A stretch of DNA of 34,021 nt. Origin: Dolichospermum sp. UHCC 0259 (GTDB taxonomy: Bacteria; Cyanobacteriota; Cyanobacteriia; Cyanobacteriales; Nostocaceae). The stretch lies in the NCBI RefSeq assembly GCF_009711935.1, contig NZ_VIKX01000025.1, positions 1-34,021 of the forward strand, in the 5' to 3' direction. Position numbers and translations under genes: made by a program. The notes below the pieces were generated by a model. That model was not told where the DNA came from. It searched no databases and saw only the letters and a list, made by a program, of their open reading frames with translations. Below, in pieces: positions 22,030 to 31,698 of the stretch (the stretch's first letter is position 1; each line of letters opens with the position of its first letter).

Positions 22030-25000
22030 TCGCTGCTAATCAACAGTCTTTGCGTAGTTTAGAAAGAGCAATTACCTTTTCTAAAAATCAGTTTTCAGTT
22101 ATTTTACTGTGCTGTAACTACGAATTTCTGCGAGATATCATCCAGCAGCAACTAGCAATTAATGGTTGGGGAAATGAGCGCATTCAAAGTATTTTTTTAG
22201 ATGAAAATACCACAAGTTTATACACAACTATTAAATCACAAATTGCCATTGCTGAACCCGCTGGATTAATGATTATGGGGTTTGAATCAATCTATGAAAT
22301 AGATGATCTCCTGCGTTCCATTAATCAAGTTAGAGATGAATTTCGTAAACATTATCAAATCCCCATAATTTTTTGGGTAAATGATGAAGTTTTACAAAAA
22401 ATCGTCCGGTTAGCTCCCGATTTTGCCAGTTGGGCAGCTACACCAATTAGATTTGAAATGACTTCTGTGGGATTACTAGAATTTCTCCACCAAGAAACCG
22501 ACGATTTATTTACGAGAGTTTTACAAAGTAATTATGCTCAAGCTAATCCTGTCACCTTAGAACAAGTATGGATTAGTAGTGATCAACTACATTATGCAAT
22601 TAAAGAATTGTATGATAGAGGGATTAGCATCGAAGCAGAATTAAATGCTAGGTTAGAATTTATTTTTGGCATAGATGATTATGTTAATAATCGAATTGAT
22701 TCTGCCTTAAATAACTTTCAAAAAAGTTTGCGTTTTTGGCATCATCAAGAAAATTCATGGCTGCCAGAATATGCAAATCATATAACAGAACCACCCAACT
22801 CATCCTATGCTTATCTTTTAAAACAGTCAATTTTATTATTTTATATTGGATTATGCTGCTGTCGTCTTGCCGAACAAAACCCCAAATCAAAAAAGAGATA
22901 TTGGCAATCAGCTAAGACATATTTTCAGCAATGTTTACAAACATTTGAAATTGCTGGAAGGATAGATTTAGTTTCAGAATTTATTGAACAATTATTAGAA
23001 GTCTTATATAGTTTAAAATCATGGGACATATTAGCAGTTATCGCTAAAAAATCCCTAGAATTACATCAAATATATGGTAGAAAAATTCAATTAGCTTGTG
23101 ATTATGGTTTTTTAGCACAGGTAGCCTTACATAATTCAAACTGGATACAAGCTAGTATTTTAGCGCATATATCACTACTACAATTAGAAACAGAAAAAAA
23201 TTACCCAGAATCAAATCATTATTTATTTCCTCTAATCTTAGAACAAATTTATTTATTAACTTTAGCTAAAGCCCTTCATAATCTAGGACAAATAACCGTA
23301 GCAAAAGAATATATAAATGAAGCATCTCAACGGCTTTCATCAGCCTTAGAAAACAGTGAACATCAATATGATGCCCATCGTTATATTCGCTTATTACATA
23401 ATTTAAGGTCATTATACTTTCAAAGAGGACACTATCTTCAAGCCTATATTATTAAACAAAAACTTCGTTCTGTAGAACAACAATATGGTTTTGTCTCCTT
23501 TATTGGGGCTGGACGGTTACAACCTCAAAGACAAGTCACTAACCCCACTTTAATATCTATATTTGGCAGTAATAGTATCGCCTTAGAAATTGCTGCTTCC
23601 GGTAGAGAATCTGATGTTAATAACTTAATTGGCAGAATTAGTCGTGCAGACCAAAAATTAATAGTTATTCATGGACAGTCAGGTGTTGGTAAAAGTTCTA
23701 CTGTCACTGCTGGCTTAGTTCCTGCACTGCAAACCCGCGCTGTTGGTGATCAAATTGCTGTACCAGTTGTTCTCCAAGTCTATACAGATTGGTTAGGAGA
23801 ATTAGGAAAATCTTTTGCTAAGGCTATGTTAGAACTGTGGAAAACATCAGCGATTGAAACAGAATCTCGATCTGATTTTTCCCAACCTACAACTATTAAT
23901 AGCATTTTGCAACAATTACGGGAAAATGCAGATAATCATTTAATTACAGTGTTAATTTTTGACCAATTTGAAGAATTTTTCTTTGGTTATACAGATATTC
24001 ATGAAAAACAGGCATTTGATCAATTTATTAGTGATTGTTTAGGCATATCTTTCGTAAAAGTTATTTTAACTTTGCGCGAAGATTATTTACATCGGCTTTT
24101 AGATTTTAAACATCTCTCATCAATTGATGTAATTAATAATAATATTCTTGATAAAAATATTCGTTATCAACTGAATAACTTTTCTCCTGAAAATGCCAGA
24201 AAAATCATTCAAAAACTAACTGAACGTTCACATTATCAATCTCAACTTAAATTAGAACCAGATTTAATTGATGCGTTAGTTGCGGATTTGTCTTCAGAAT
24301 TGGGTGAAGTTCGTCCGATAGAATTACAATTAGCCGGCGCACAATTACAGGATAAATATATTACTACTCTAGCACAGTATCACCCCTATCGTCCCAATAA
24401 GTTAATTCAAACATATATTCAAGAATTAATTAAAGAATGTGGAAAAGAAAACGAACGGGCTGCTCTTCTAGTTTTATACTTATTAACAGATGATAATAAT
24501 AAAAGACCTTTTAAAACCCGTGCAGAATTAACATTAGAACTCTCAGAGTTAGAAGATCCTAGTAAATTAGAGTTAATTTTAGATATTTTAATTCGCTCTG
24601 GGTTAGTTGTGATATTTCCCAATGTTCCCGAACGCTATCAATTAATTCATGATTATTTAGTCAGCCTAATTCGTTATTTACAACAACAAGAATCTGGATT
24701 GCAAACACAAATTAATACATTACGGGATAAAGTTAGAAATAGTTATCAAGAAATTGAACGTCTTAAAAGTGAATTAAGAAAAAATCAAAACAGTGTTAAT
24801 TTAGAACATATCCACTATCCACAAGGAGATAATTTACTGGCAGAATTACGAGAATTACGCAAGCGAGAAGAAGAAAGTCAAATAGAAATTCAACATTTAC
24901 GAACAGAATTAAAAGAAAAAGAGTTGATTGCCAAATTAGCTGATAGTCAGGAAAAACAACGGTTAAGTGCAATTAGATTAAATATTGCCCTCAAAATAGC

Positions 25001-27083
25001 CTTAACAGCTTCTATTATTGCTATGTTTGGCTTAACTACTTCTGTAATTACGTCCACAGATAGTGAAATGAAAACCTTAAGTGCGTCTAGTGAGGCTTTA
25101 TTTGCTTCTCAAAAAGGTATTGATGCTCTTAAAGAAAGTTTAAAAGCCGGGAGAAAATTAAAAAAAACTCTATGGAGAAATACTTTTACTCAAGAAAAGG
25201 TATTAACTGCACTGTATCAAGCGGTTTATGGAGTCAAAGAACGTAACCGCTTAGAAGGTCATTTATCGGGGGTGAGAATGGTGACATTTAGTGCTGATAA
25301 ATCTTTAATAGCTTCAGCTAGTGCAGATACAACAATTAATCTTTGGAGTCCTCGCGGGATTTTATTAAGGACTTTATCAGGTCATGATGATGTGGTAAAT
25401 AGTGTAAATTTTAGTCCTGATAGTCAAATGTTAGCTTCTGCTAGTCAAGACAAAACAATTAAATTGTGGAATCGAAAAGGTAAACTCCTACAAACTTTAC
25501 TCGGTCATACATCTGTAGTCAATAGCGTCAGTTTTCATCCTTATGAAAAAATTATTGCATCTGCTAGTACAGATCAGACTATAAAATTGTGGAGTCAAGA
25601 AGGTAAGCTACTAAAAACTTTAGGAAGTCATAAAGATGCGGTTTTAGCTGTAGCTTGGTCTGGTGATGGTAAAATTATTGCTTCTAGTAGTGCTGATAAA
25701 ACAATAAAATTGTGGAGTAGAGAAGGTCAGTTACTCAAAACTTTATCGGGGGATAAAGATGCTGTTGTCGCTATAGCTTGGTCTCCTAATAGTGAAATTC
25801 TTGCTTCTGCTAGTATGGATAAAAAAATCAAATTATGGAGTCGAGAAGGTCAATTACTCAAAACTCTTTCTGGACACAGTAGCGGTGTTATTAGTGTTAA
25901 TTTTAGTAATGATGGTCATACTCTAGCATCTGCGAGTATGGATGAAACAATTAAAATTTGGAGTCTTGATGGTAATTTACTAGAAACTCTGAGAGGACAT
26001 AATAGTTGGGTAAATAGTGTCAGTTTTGGTCCTGACGGACTGACTTTAGCATCTGCTGGTAGGGATAAAACTATTATTTTATGGCGTTGGGATAGTCTGA
26101 TTTTGCATCATCCCCAAACTAATGATGACTGGGTGACAAGTATTAGTTTTAGTCCTGATAGTCATGCTATTGCTGGTGGTTGTCTGGATAAAACAATAAA
26201 AATCTGGAATCGAGATGGTAAATTACTAAAAATATTCATTGGTCACAATGATCAAGTTTGGGGTGTAGCGTGGTCGCCTGATGGTAAAATCATTGCTTCT
26301 GCTAGTAAGGATAAAACAATTAAATTATGGAGTCCAGATGGGACTTTAATCAAAACTTTAAATAATCATACTGATACAGTTTTAGCTGTGGCGTGGTCGC
26401 CTGATGGTAAAATTATCGCTTCTGCTAGTAAGGATAAAACAATTAAATTATGGAGTCGAAATGGGACTTTACTCAAAACTTTAAATGGTCATACTGATGC
26501 TGTTAATTGGGTGAGTTTTAGTCCTAATGGTAAATTTTTAGCCTCTGCTAGTGATGATAAATTGGTGAAAATATGGACAAGTAATGGGGAAGTTATCAAA
26601 AATTTAACTGGTCATACTCGCAGGGTAAATGGTGTAGCATGGTCGCCTAATGGTAAATTATTGGCTTCCGTTAGTCTTGATAGTACGGTTAAAATTTGGG
26701 GTGAGAACGGTATATTACAAAAAACTCTTATGGGGTATGGTGATGGTTTTATTAGTGTTAAGTTTAGTCCAGATGGTCAAACTCTAGCAGTAAGCAGTGA
26801 TAATAAACTCAGGTTGTGGAATCAAGAAGGTGTTTTATTGATGATTTTAAAGGGTGATGCTGAAGAGTTGAGTAGTGTTAGTTTTAGTCCAGATGGTCAA
26901 ATATTGGCTGCTGGTAGTGATCAAGGTAATGTAATTTTAAGGAAGTTGTCAGATATTAAATTAGAAAGTTTATTGAAAAGTAATTGCCATATTCTAAAAG
27001 ATTATCTACTGTATAATCCAAATATGACTAGGAAAGATGGCTATAGAGAGCAAAGTTACCGCACTTTGTGTGAAAATGATTAG
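21999..27083 (+). CDS. nSTAND1-type NTPase with TPR-like region, membrane segment and 14 WD40 repeats
   Basis: The 1694-residue protein has an N-terminal alpha/beta domain (~25-190; FSVILLCCNYEFLRDII) without a visible P-loop, then a helical TPR-like region (~190-510). The STAND NTPase has Walker A GQSGVGKSS at 559-567 and Walker B VLIFDQFEEF at about 650-659. Its GxP-like part reads FPNVPERYQLIHDYLVSLIR. A coiled coil (~900-990) and one hydrophobic helix (~997-1020) follow, then 14 WD40 units of about 41 residues (~1085-1660), enough for two seven-bladed propellers. STAND proteins oligomerise when their sensor, here presumably the propellers, meets a ligand. No obvious effector enzyme domain is recognised. 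Units 9 and 10 are nearly identical, showing recent internal duplication. Confidence 0.88.
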   Translation: MVKRQQAENIIAANQQSLRSLERAITFSKNQFSVILLCCNYEFLRDIIQQQLAINGWGNERIQSIFLDENTTSLYTTIKSQIAIAEPAGLMIMGFESIYEIDDLLRSINQVRDEFRKHYQIPIIFWVNDEVLQKIVRLAPDFASWAATPIRFEMTSVGLLEFLHQETDDLFTRVLQSNYAQANPVTLEQVWISSDQLHYAIKELYDRGISIEAELNARLEFIFGIDDYVNNRIDSALNNFQKSLRFWHHQENSWLPEYANHITEPPNSSYAYLLKQSILLFYIGLCCCRLAEQNPKSKKRYWQSAKTYFQQCLQTFEIAGRIDLVSEFIEQLLEVLYSLKSWDILAVIAKKSLELHQIYGRKIQLACDYGFLAQVALHNSNWIQASILAHISLLQLETEKNYPESNHYLFPLILEQIYLLTLAKALHNLGQITVAKEYINEASQRLSSALENSEHQYDAHRYIRLLHNLRSLYFQRGHYLQAYIIKQKLRSVEQQYGFVSFIGAGRLQPQRQVTNPTLISIFGSNSIALEIAASGRESDVNNLIGRISRADQKLIVIHGQSGVGKSSTVTAGLVPALQTRAVGDQIAVPVVLQVYTDWLGELGKSFAKAMLELWKTSAIETESRSDFSQPTTINSILQQLRENADNHLITVLIFDQFEEFFFGYTDIHEKQAFDQFISDCLGISFVKVILTLREDYLHRLLDFKHLSSIDVINNNILDKNIRYQLNNFSPENARKIIQKLTERSHYQSQLKLEPDLIDALVADLSSELGEVRPIELQLAGAQLQDKYITTLAQYHPYRPNKLIQTYIQELIKECGKENERAALLVLYLLTDDNNKRPFKTRAELTLELSELEDPSKLELILDILIRSGLVVIFPNVPERYQLIHDYLVSLIRYLQQQESGLQTQINTLRDKVRNSYQEIERLKSELRKNQNSVNLEHIHYPQGDNLLAELRELRKREEESQIEIQHLRTELKEKELIAKLADSQEKQRLSAIRLNIALKIALTASIIAMFGLTTSVITSTDSEMKTLSASSEALFASQKGIDALKESLKAGRKLKKTLWRNTFTQEKVLTALYQAVYGVKERNRLEGHLSGVRMVTFSADKSLIASASADTTINLWSPRGILLRTLSGHDDVVNSVNFSPDSQMLASASQDKTIKLWNRKGKLLQTLLGHTSVVNSVSFHPYEKIIASASTDQTIKLWSQEGKLLKTLGSHKDAVLAVAWSGDGKIIASSSADKTIKLWSREGQLLKTLSGDKDAVVAIAWSPNSEILASASMDKKIKLWSREGQLLKTLSGHSSGVISVNFSNDGHTLASASMDETIKIWSLDGNLLETLRGHNSWVNSVSFGPDGLTLASAGRDKTIILWRWDSLILHHPQTNDDWVTSISFSPDSHAIAGGCLDKTIKIWNRDGKLLKIFIGHNDQVWGVAWSPDGKIIASASKDKTIKLWSPDGTLIKTLNNHTDTVLAVAWSPDGKIIASASKDKTIKLWSRNGTLLKTLNGHTDAVNWVSFSPNGKFLASASDDKLVKIWTSNGEVIKNLTGHTRRVNGVAWSPNGKLLASVSLDSTVKIWGENGILQKTLMGYGDGFISVKFSPDGQTLAVSSDNKLRLWNQEGVLLMILKGDAEELSSVSFSPDGQILAAGSDQGNVILRKLSDIKLESLLKSNCHILKDYLLYNPNMTRKDGYREQSYRTLCEND

Positions 27084-27144
27084 GGGCATAATTCGTAATT
27101 ACTCTTTTTAACTATTTTTTAAGCAATAAAAACCTGTTATAACT

Positions 27145-27378
27145 ATGCAAATTAATTTTTTACCAGATGATATTACTGTCAATGCTGAGGTGGGAGAAGC
27201 TTTGTTAGATGTGGCGGAACGGGCTGGGGTATCAATTCCTACGGGTTGTCTGATGGGAACTTGTCACGCTTGTACTGTAGAATTGGATGATGGGGAAGTT
27301 GTTCGGGCTTGTATTACTGCTGTTCCACCAGGAAAGGAGAAATTAACAATCCATCTTTTTAGTGATCCAACTTGGTAA
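27145..27378 (+). CDS. 2Fe-2S ferredoxin-like protein
   Basis: The 77-residue protein has the plant-type 2Fe-2S pattern C35-x4-C40-x2-C43-x12-C56 (TGCLMGTCHACTVELDDGE, then RAC). It is shorter than photosynthetic PetF (~98 residues), so it is a variant ferredoxin of unknown partner. Motif spacing is intact, so cluster binding is expected. It begins 61 bp after the STAND gene on the same strand, and may or may not share its transcript. It is an electron carrier by family; the redox partner is not suggested by context. Confidence 0.85.
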   Translation: MQINFLPDDITVNAEVGEALLDVAERAGVSIPTGCLMGTCHACTVELDDGEVVRACITAVPPGKEKLTIHLFSDPTW

Positions 27379-27388
27379 TTATCTTTTG

Positions 27389-27425
27389 TTTCGCGCAAAG
27401 ACGCTAAGAAGCAAAGGCGCAAAGA
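27389..27425. repeat. degenerate CGCAAAGACGC-type intergenic repeat
   Basis: The stretch has CGCAAAGACGC, then AAGCAAAGGCGCAAAGAAG, a loosely repeated CGCAAAG word of the kind scattered between genes in cyanobacteria. It lies between the ferredoxin and the 65-residue gene. Confidence 0.35.
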
Positions 27426-27498
27426 AGAAACAAGCTTGTAGACAAGCAGAATAAATAGGTAGTATGTCTAGCAATGGGTTCTTGTCAAGGAATTAGCT

Positions 27499-27696
27499 AT
27501 GGATTTATCATTTAAAGATATCAAGTTCATAATCGAATCTTTTGATAATTTGATGGTAAAATACCAAGAAAGAATAAATCAAATTGAAGACTTGGATGAA
27601 TATGAAGATGAAGTATCTGATCTAGGAAATGATATAATGTTTTTATCATCTCTTCGCAAAAAAATAGATGATAGTTTAAAGGATATCTCCTTCTAA
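27499..27696 (+). CDS. small acidic helical protein, 65 residues
   Basis: The peptide MDLSFKDIKFIIESFDNLMV... is acidic and helical throughout, with a likely coiled coil (YQERINQIEDLDEYEDEVSDLGN). AAGGA at 27487-27491 lies 7 bases before the ATG, a good ribosome binding site, which supports real expression. It converges with the kinase gene, whose stop lies 17 bases past its own. No family recognised. Confidence 0.5.
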   Translation: MDLSFKDIKFIIESFDNLMVKYQERINQIEDLDEYEDEVSDLGNDIMFLSSLRKKIDDSLKDISF

Positions 27697-27712
27697 TTCT
27701 TTCTCCTGACTC

Positions 27713-29815
27713 CTAATTACTTTCGGGTGTGGGTGTTTCTGTGGGAGTTGGTTCTTCTATTGGTGTTGCTGAGGGTTCGGGTTCTGAGGGATTTTCTGCG
27801 GTGACGGTGAGTTGATAATCTACGGATTCTGAGGCTTTGGAAACGACAACAAATTCATAAAATCCTTTTTCTGGTAATGTCTCGGATACAGTTCTTTTTT
27901 GAGAATCTTCTATTAATACGATTTTCCCAGAGGGGGAATAAATTGAGAGTAAAACTTTTGAATTTGCTTCTAGATTAACTTCCATATTTTGGTCTTTGGC
28001 TAGTCCAGCAATAAAAACTTTACCTTTTCCTGGCTGGAGAGTTCCACTTACTGTTTTACCTGTAGCGCCTTCAGGAAAGACTATTCTTTCAAATATGCTT
28101 TTGTCAAGAATGGCGTTAAATTGATCATTAACAAATGCGTACCAAACTTGTCCAATGGGTTGTTTAATAAAACTTTTACTCTTTTGTTCAGGAAATTCAC
28201 TGAAAAAAGCTGCATCACCTAAATCATATAAAGACCGACTACCAACGTTGATTTGATTGATTTTAAATTGCCAAATTGCGCGTTCATCTCCAGTATAATT
28301 TCCCAATTGACTACGGGAGTCAGAAGTGATGGCGGATAGTTTTTCTAGGACTTCGGCGGCGGTTTGATCCCATTCGGTGCGGAGATTTTCATCTTCGGGA
28401 TTATCAGTAAGAATACGCCCTTTTAAATTGGGATATTTTTCTCGAAATACTTGGTTTACCAGTGTAACATAAAACTTATAATTGATATCTAATTCTTCAC
28501 GGCGATCTTTCAATTTTTGTTTGCGTTGTCTTTCTTCTGCTGAAAAAGTTACTTCGGGTTTTGCTGTTTCTGTGGGATTGGAACTGGGTACAATTGTCGG
28601 GTTATTTGTCTGTAAATTGTTGGTAGGGGGTTTAATTTTTTGCCAATGTAAATAACTGCCAATAGTCAGGACAAAGACGAGAATCAAGACATTTTTTCCT
28701 GTCCAAATACCTGGTTGGGAAGGGGTGGGAATAATCACGGGTTCAGGAACTGGAGTTGGGATTTTGGGGGGAGAAATGGCAACTGTAGCAGTTGTGGGGG
28801 GTTGAGTTTGCTGATGGTTAACAGTTTGAGTAATAGGTTGGGTAATAATAGGTTGAGGATTAAGGACTTGGAGAAGTTGACGGGCTGTTTGATAGCGATC
28901 GCTGGCAATTGGTGATAACATTTTGTCTATGATTTGCCCAAGTGCGGAACTGAGGCTGATTTCCCGTCGCCATTGCCAACTAAAATTATAAGTATCAATT
29001 AATTCTTGGGGTTGTTTACCTGTCAGTAAAACTAACATTGTGACGGCTAAAGCATATAAGTCACTGTGGGTGGACACCATACCAGTTTGCATTTGTTCTG
29101 GGGGTGCAAATCCTATTTTTCCCAACAAAGTGCCATTGGTGGGTGAGGTAATTGCCCCTGTTTGATAATATTGAGAGGCGACGGTGGCGGCTACTTGTTT
29201 AACACCTCCAAAATCAATTAATACAGGTAATTGATCACTACTACGAAGCATTAGATTATCAGGAGAAATATCACGATGAATCACCCCAAGGGAATGAATA
29301 TATTCTAATACTGGTAAAATTTGCTGTAATAATTGGCGGATTTCTGTTTCTGTAAATTTTAAACCCTGTTTTTGACGACTATTTAATAAGGAATTATAAG
29401 TTTCACCATCTATATGATCTTGAACTAGAAAAAGACTTTCTTTCCCTTGGATGTTGATGCGTAATAGTTCCCGAAATCGGGGTATTTGAGGATGTTGTAA
29501 TTTGTAAAGAACACTTGCTTCTCGCTGAAAAAGTTCTTCGGCTTTTTGGACAACGTAGGGAGTTTGGATTTGGGGAGAAAATTCTTTTAAAACACAAGGT
29601 TCTCGAAAGCGGTTAAGGTCTTCTGCTAAGTAAGTTTTACCAAATCCTCCTTGGCCAATTTGTCGAATAATAACATAGCGATCGCCTAAAGTTTGTCCTG
29701 CTTGAATACCTGAATTTCCTGATGTCGGTACGCTGCCAATTTTCTCTCCACATTGGAGACAAAACCTACTACCAGACGGATTTTGATGCCCTTGAGAACA
29801 ATAAATATTAGTCAT
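27713..29815 (-). CDS. zinc-ribbon Ser/Thr protein kinase with extracytoplasmic C-terminal domains
   Basis: The 700-residue protein starts with a zinc ribbon (C6, C19, C22; CSQGHQNPSG...FCLQCGE). It then has a Hanks-type kinase domain (~45-320) with glycine loop GQGGFG 54-59, K77, H180-R181-D182 with ISPDN, and D201-F-G. A proline/threonine-rich linker, one membrane helix (~373-393) and an external region follow. The external part has a domain shared with the neighbouring kinase (VNQVFREKYPNLKGR, NPEDENLRTEW), then a PPC-like beta domain (FPEGATGKTVSGTLQPGKG...), ending in a Pro/Thr/Glu tail. The catalytic residues are present, so it should be active. Its ATG lies inside a heptanucleotide repeat. 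Confidence 0.9.
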   Translation of the reverse strand: MTNIYCSQGHQNPSGSRFCLQCGEKIGSVPTSGNSGIQAGQTLGDRYVIIRQIGQGGFGKTYLAEDLNRFREPCVLKEFSPQIQTPYVVQKAEELFQREASVLYKLQHPQIPRFRELLRINIQGKESLFLVQDHIDGETYNSLLNSRQKQGLKFTETEIRQLLQQILPVLEYIHSLGVIHRDISPDNLMLRSSDQLPVLIDFGGVKQVAATVASQYYQTGAITSPTNGTLLGKIGFAPPEQMQTGMVSTHSDLYALAVTMLVLLTGKQPQELIDTYNFSWQWRREISLSSALGQIIDKMLSPIASDRYQTARQLLQVLNPQPIITQPITQTVNHQQTQPPTTATVAISPPKIPTPVPEPVIIPTPSQPGIWTGKNVLILVFVLTIGSYLHWQKIKPPTNNLQTNNPTIVPSSNPTETAKPEVTFSAEERQRKQKLKDRREELDINYKFYVTLVNQVFREKYPNLKGRILTDNPEDENLRTEWDQTAAEVLEKLSAITSDSRSQLGNYTGDERAIWQFKINQINVGSRSLYDLGDAAFFSEFPEQKSKSFIKQPIGQVWYAFVNDQFNAILDKSIFERIVFPEGATGKTVSGTLQPGKGKVFIAGLAKDQNMEVNLEANSKVLLSIYSPSGKIVLIEDSQKRTVSETLPEKGFYEFVVVSKASESVDYQLTVTAENPSEPEPSATPIEEPTPTETPTPESN

Positions 29816-29876
29816 TAGTCATTAGTCATTGGTCATTGGTCATTGGTCATTGGTCATTGGTCATTGGTCATTGGTC
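29807..29876. repeat. heptanucleotide tandem repeat overlapping a kinase start codon
   Basis: Three ATTAGTC units (29807-29827) and seven ATTGGTC units (29828-29876). On the coding strand each unit contains ATG, and the kinase start at 29815 lies in this array. The repeat fills most of the 86 bases between the two kinase genes. Confidence 0.9.
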
Positions 29877-29901
29877 ATTTCTGAAAATTACCGATTACCC
29901 A

Positions 29902-31611
29902 TTACTTATTTTCTACTTTATCAGATGCGATCGCATACCAGATTTGTAGAAAGGTTTTTTGATTGAGTTTTCCACGTTCCTGACCAGGAAACAACGGTTC
30001 AAAAGTCTGATATGTATCTGCGCGTAAATCCTGGAAAGATTTATATTTACCCAATTTGTCCGCTTTGGCTAACTGTTCCCAGCGTTGGGAATCCTGTTGA
30101 CTATAACTACCTATTTTCTTTTTAGCAGTTTCACTTAAATTAGCTTTTTCTAGATTATTTAATAACTTATTAGCAATAGTATTCCATTCTTCTCTCAAAG
30201 CTGCATCTTCGGGGTTTTGAGTTAACTTGCGGTTCTTTAATTCTGGTCTTTCAGCATAAAAAACTTCATTAACTGTGTTAGTAAAAAATGCCGAAGAAAT
30301 TTCCAACTGTTGGAGACGAATAAACACCTGTTGAATACTACGGTTAGGATTATTTTTTCCACCTCCAGGATTATTAATAGATGGAATTTTGGGAACTTCA
30401 ACTTGGGGAACTTTAATTGAAGTTATTCCTTTAACTGCAAAATTTCCTAAAGCAAACATACCCGCACCTGTTGACAACATTGCCGTAGTCATAATAAAGC
30501 TAACCATAAAAGGCCGTAACCATTTTGGCATGGGAATTTTTTGCACAAACAAACTTGTCTGATTGTGGACACCACCATGAATACTGCGAACGCGCTTGAT
30601 TCCTGGCGCTACTACCTGTGTTTTCAACTTAGTAATATAGGGATTGGGATTATTGTTAGAAGTTTGCATAGTCTGTGGTGTAGATGAAGTAGATGGTAAA
30701 GGTAAATCTTTAATAACTTGTTCGGCTTTTTGATAGCGATCGCTCGGCTTATATGCCAACATCTTTTTTAAGACAGTCTCTAATTTGGGACTAACCTTAA
30801 TTTCCTTACCCCAAAGCCAAACCCCATGAAAGCTATCATAAAGTAAATGTGGTTCTTTCCCCGTCATTAATACCAAAGCCGTCACCGCTAACGCATAAAA
30901 GTCACTGTTTTTATAAACTTTTCCCTGGAGTAACTGTTCCTCTGGTGCGTATCCCTTCTTACCTAACAAAGTTGCATTTACAGCCAATTGTGTCCGCCAA
31001 AAACCCTGAGAAGCTGGTAACTGTTTAACACCTCCAAAATCAATCAATACGGGTAAATTATCACTTTGGCGCAAAATCAAATTATCTGGGGAAATATCGC
31101 GGTGAACTATATCTAAAGAATGAATATAAGTTAGCACAGGCAGAACATGATGCAGTAAGTTAATTACCTCCTCCTCACTAAAAGACTTCCCCTGACTTTG
31201 ACGCTGTGCAAATAACTGGTCGTAATTATCACCCTCAATGTAATCTTGCACCAAAAAGAAAAAATCCTTAGTCCCAATTTTGGCGGATAAAGAAGCATGA
31301 AACTGGGGAATTTGGGGATGTTGGATTTTTTTGAGGACACTTGCTTCCCGTTCAAACAGTTCCTTAGCCTTTTGTAATTCCTGCGGTTTAACCACATTGG
31401 GGGCAAATTCCTTTAAAACGCAGGTTTTTCGGGATTTTTGCCGATCAATCGCTAAATAACTGCGGCCAAAACCACCTTGTCCTAATATCCGCGCAATTTC
31501 ATAACGATTATCAATAACTTGTCCCACCGTCAAAGGTAATGCTTCACCACACTGAGTACAAAAACGATGACCGCCATTATTTAGATGTTGTTGACTGCAA
31601 TATATTTGCAT
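29902..31611 (-). CDS. zinc-ribbon Ser/Thr protein kinase, paralogue of the downstream kinase
   Basis: From the ATG at 31611 the 569-residue protein begins MQIYCSQQHLNNGG with a zinc ribbon (C5, C18, C21). An upstream in-frame ATG at 31641 adds 10 residues that break the family pattern, so I prefer 31611. The kinase domain has GQGGFG, H170-R171-D172 with ISPDN, and D191-F-G. A linker, a membrane helix (~365-392) and an external domain follow. The external domain parallels that of the next kinase (VNEVFYAERPELKNR, NPEDAALREEW, QIWYAI). It lacks the PPC-like C-terminal part of its neighbour. It lies 87 bp downstream of the WD40 gene on the same strand. Confidence 0.9.
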   Translation of the reverse strand: MQIYCSQQHLNNGGHRFCTQCGEALPLTVGQVIDNRYEIARILGQGGFGRSYLAIDRQKSRKTCVLKEFAPNVVKPQELQKAKELFEREASVLKKIQHPQIPQFHASLSAKIGTKDFFFLVQDYIEGDNYDQLFAQRQSQGKSFSEEEVINLLHHVLPVLTYIHSLDIVHRDISPDNLILRQSDNLPVLIDFGGVKQLPASQGFWRTQLAVNATLLGKKGYAPEEQLLQGKVYKNSDFYALAVTALVLMTGKEPHLLYDSFHGVWLWGKEIKVSPKLETVLKKMLAYKPSDRYQKAEQVIKDLPLPSTSSTPQTMQTSNNNPNPYITKLKTQVVAPGIKRVRSIHGGVHNQTSLFVQKIPMPKWLRPFMVSFIMTTAMLSTGAGMFALGNFAVKGITSIKVPQVEVPKIPSINNPGGGKNNPNRSIQQVFIRLQQLEISSAFFTNTVNEVFYAERPELKNRKLTQNPEDAALREEWNTIANKLLNNLEKANLSETAKKKIGSYSQQDSQRWEQLAKADKLGKYKSFQDLRADTYQTFEPLFPGQERGKLNQKTFLQIWYAIASDKVENK

Positions 31612-31698
31612 GATCCGGGGAGATAAATGGAGAGTTGTCAATGGCTACAAAAGCAACGAGGTAATTTACGTTCTTGTAGCATCTCACAGCTAAAATTT

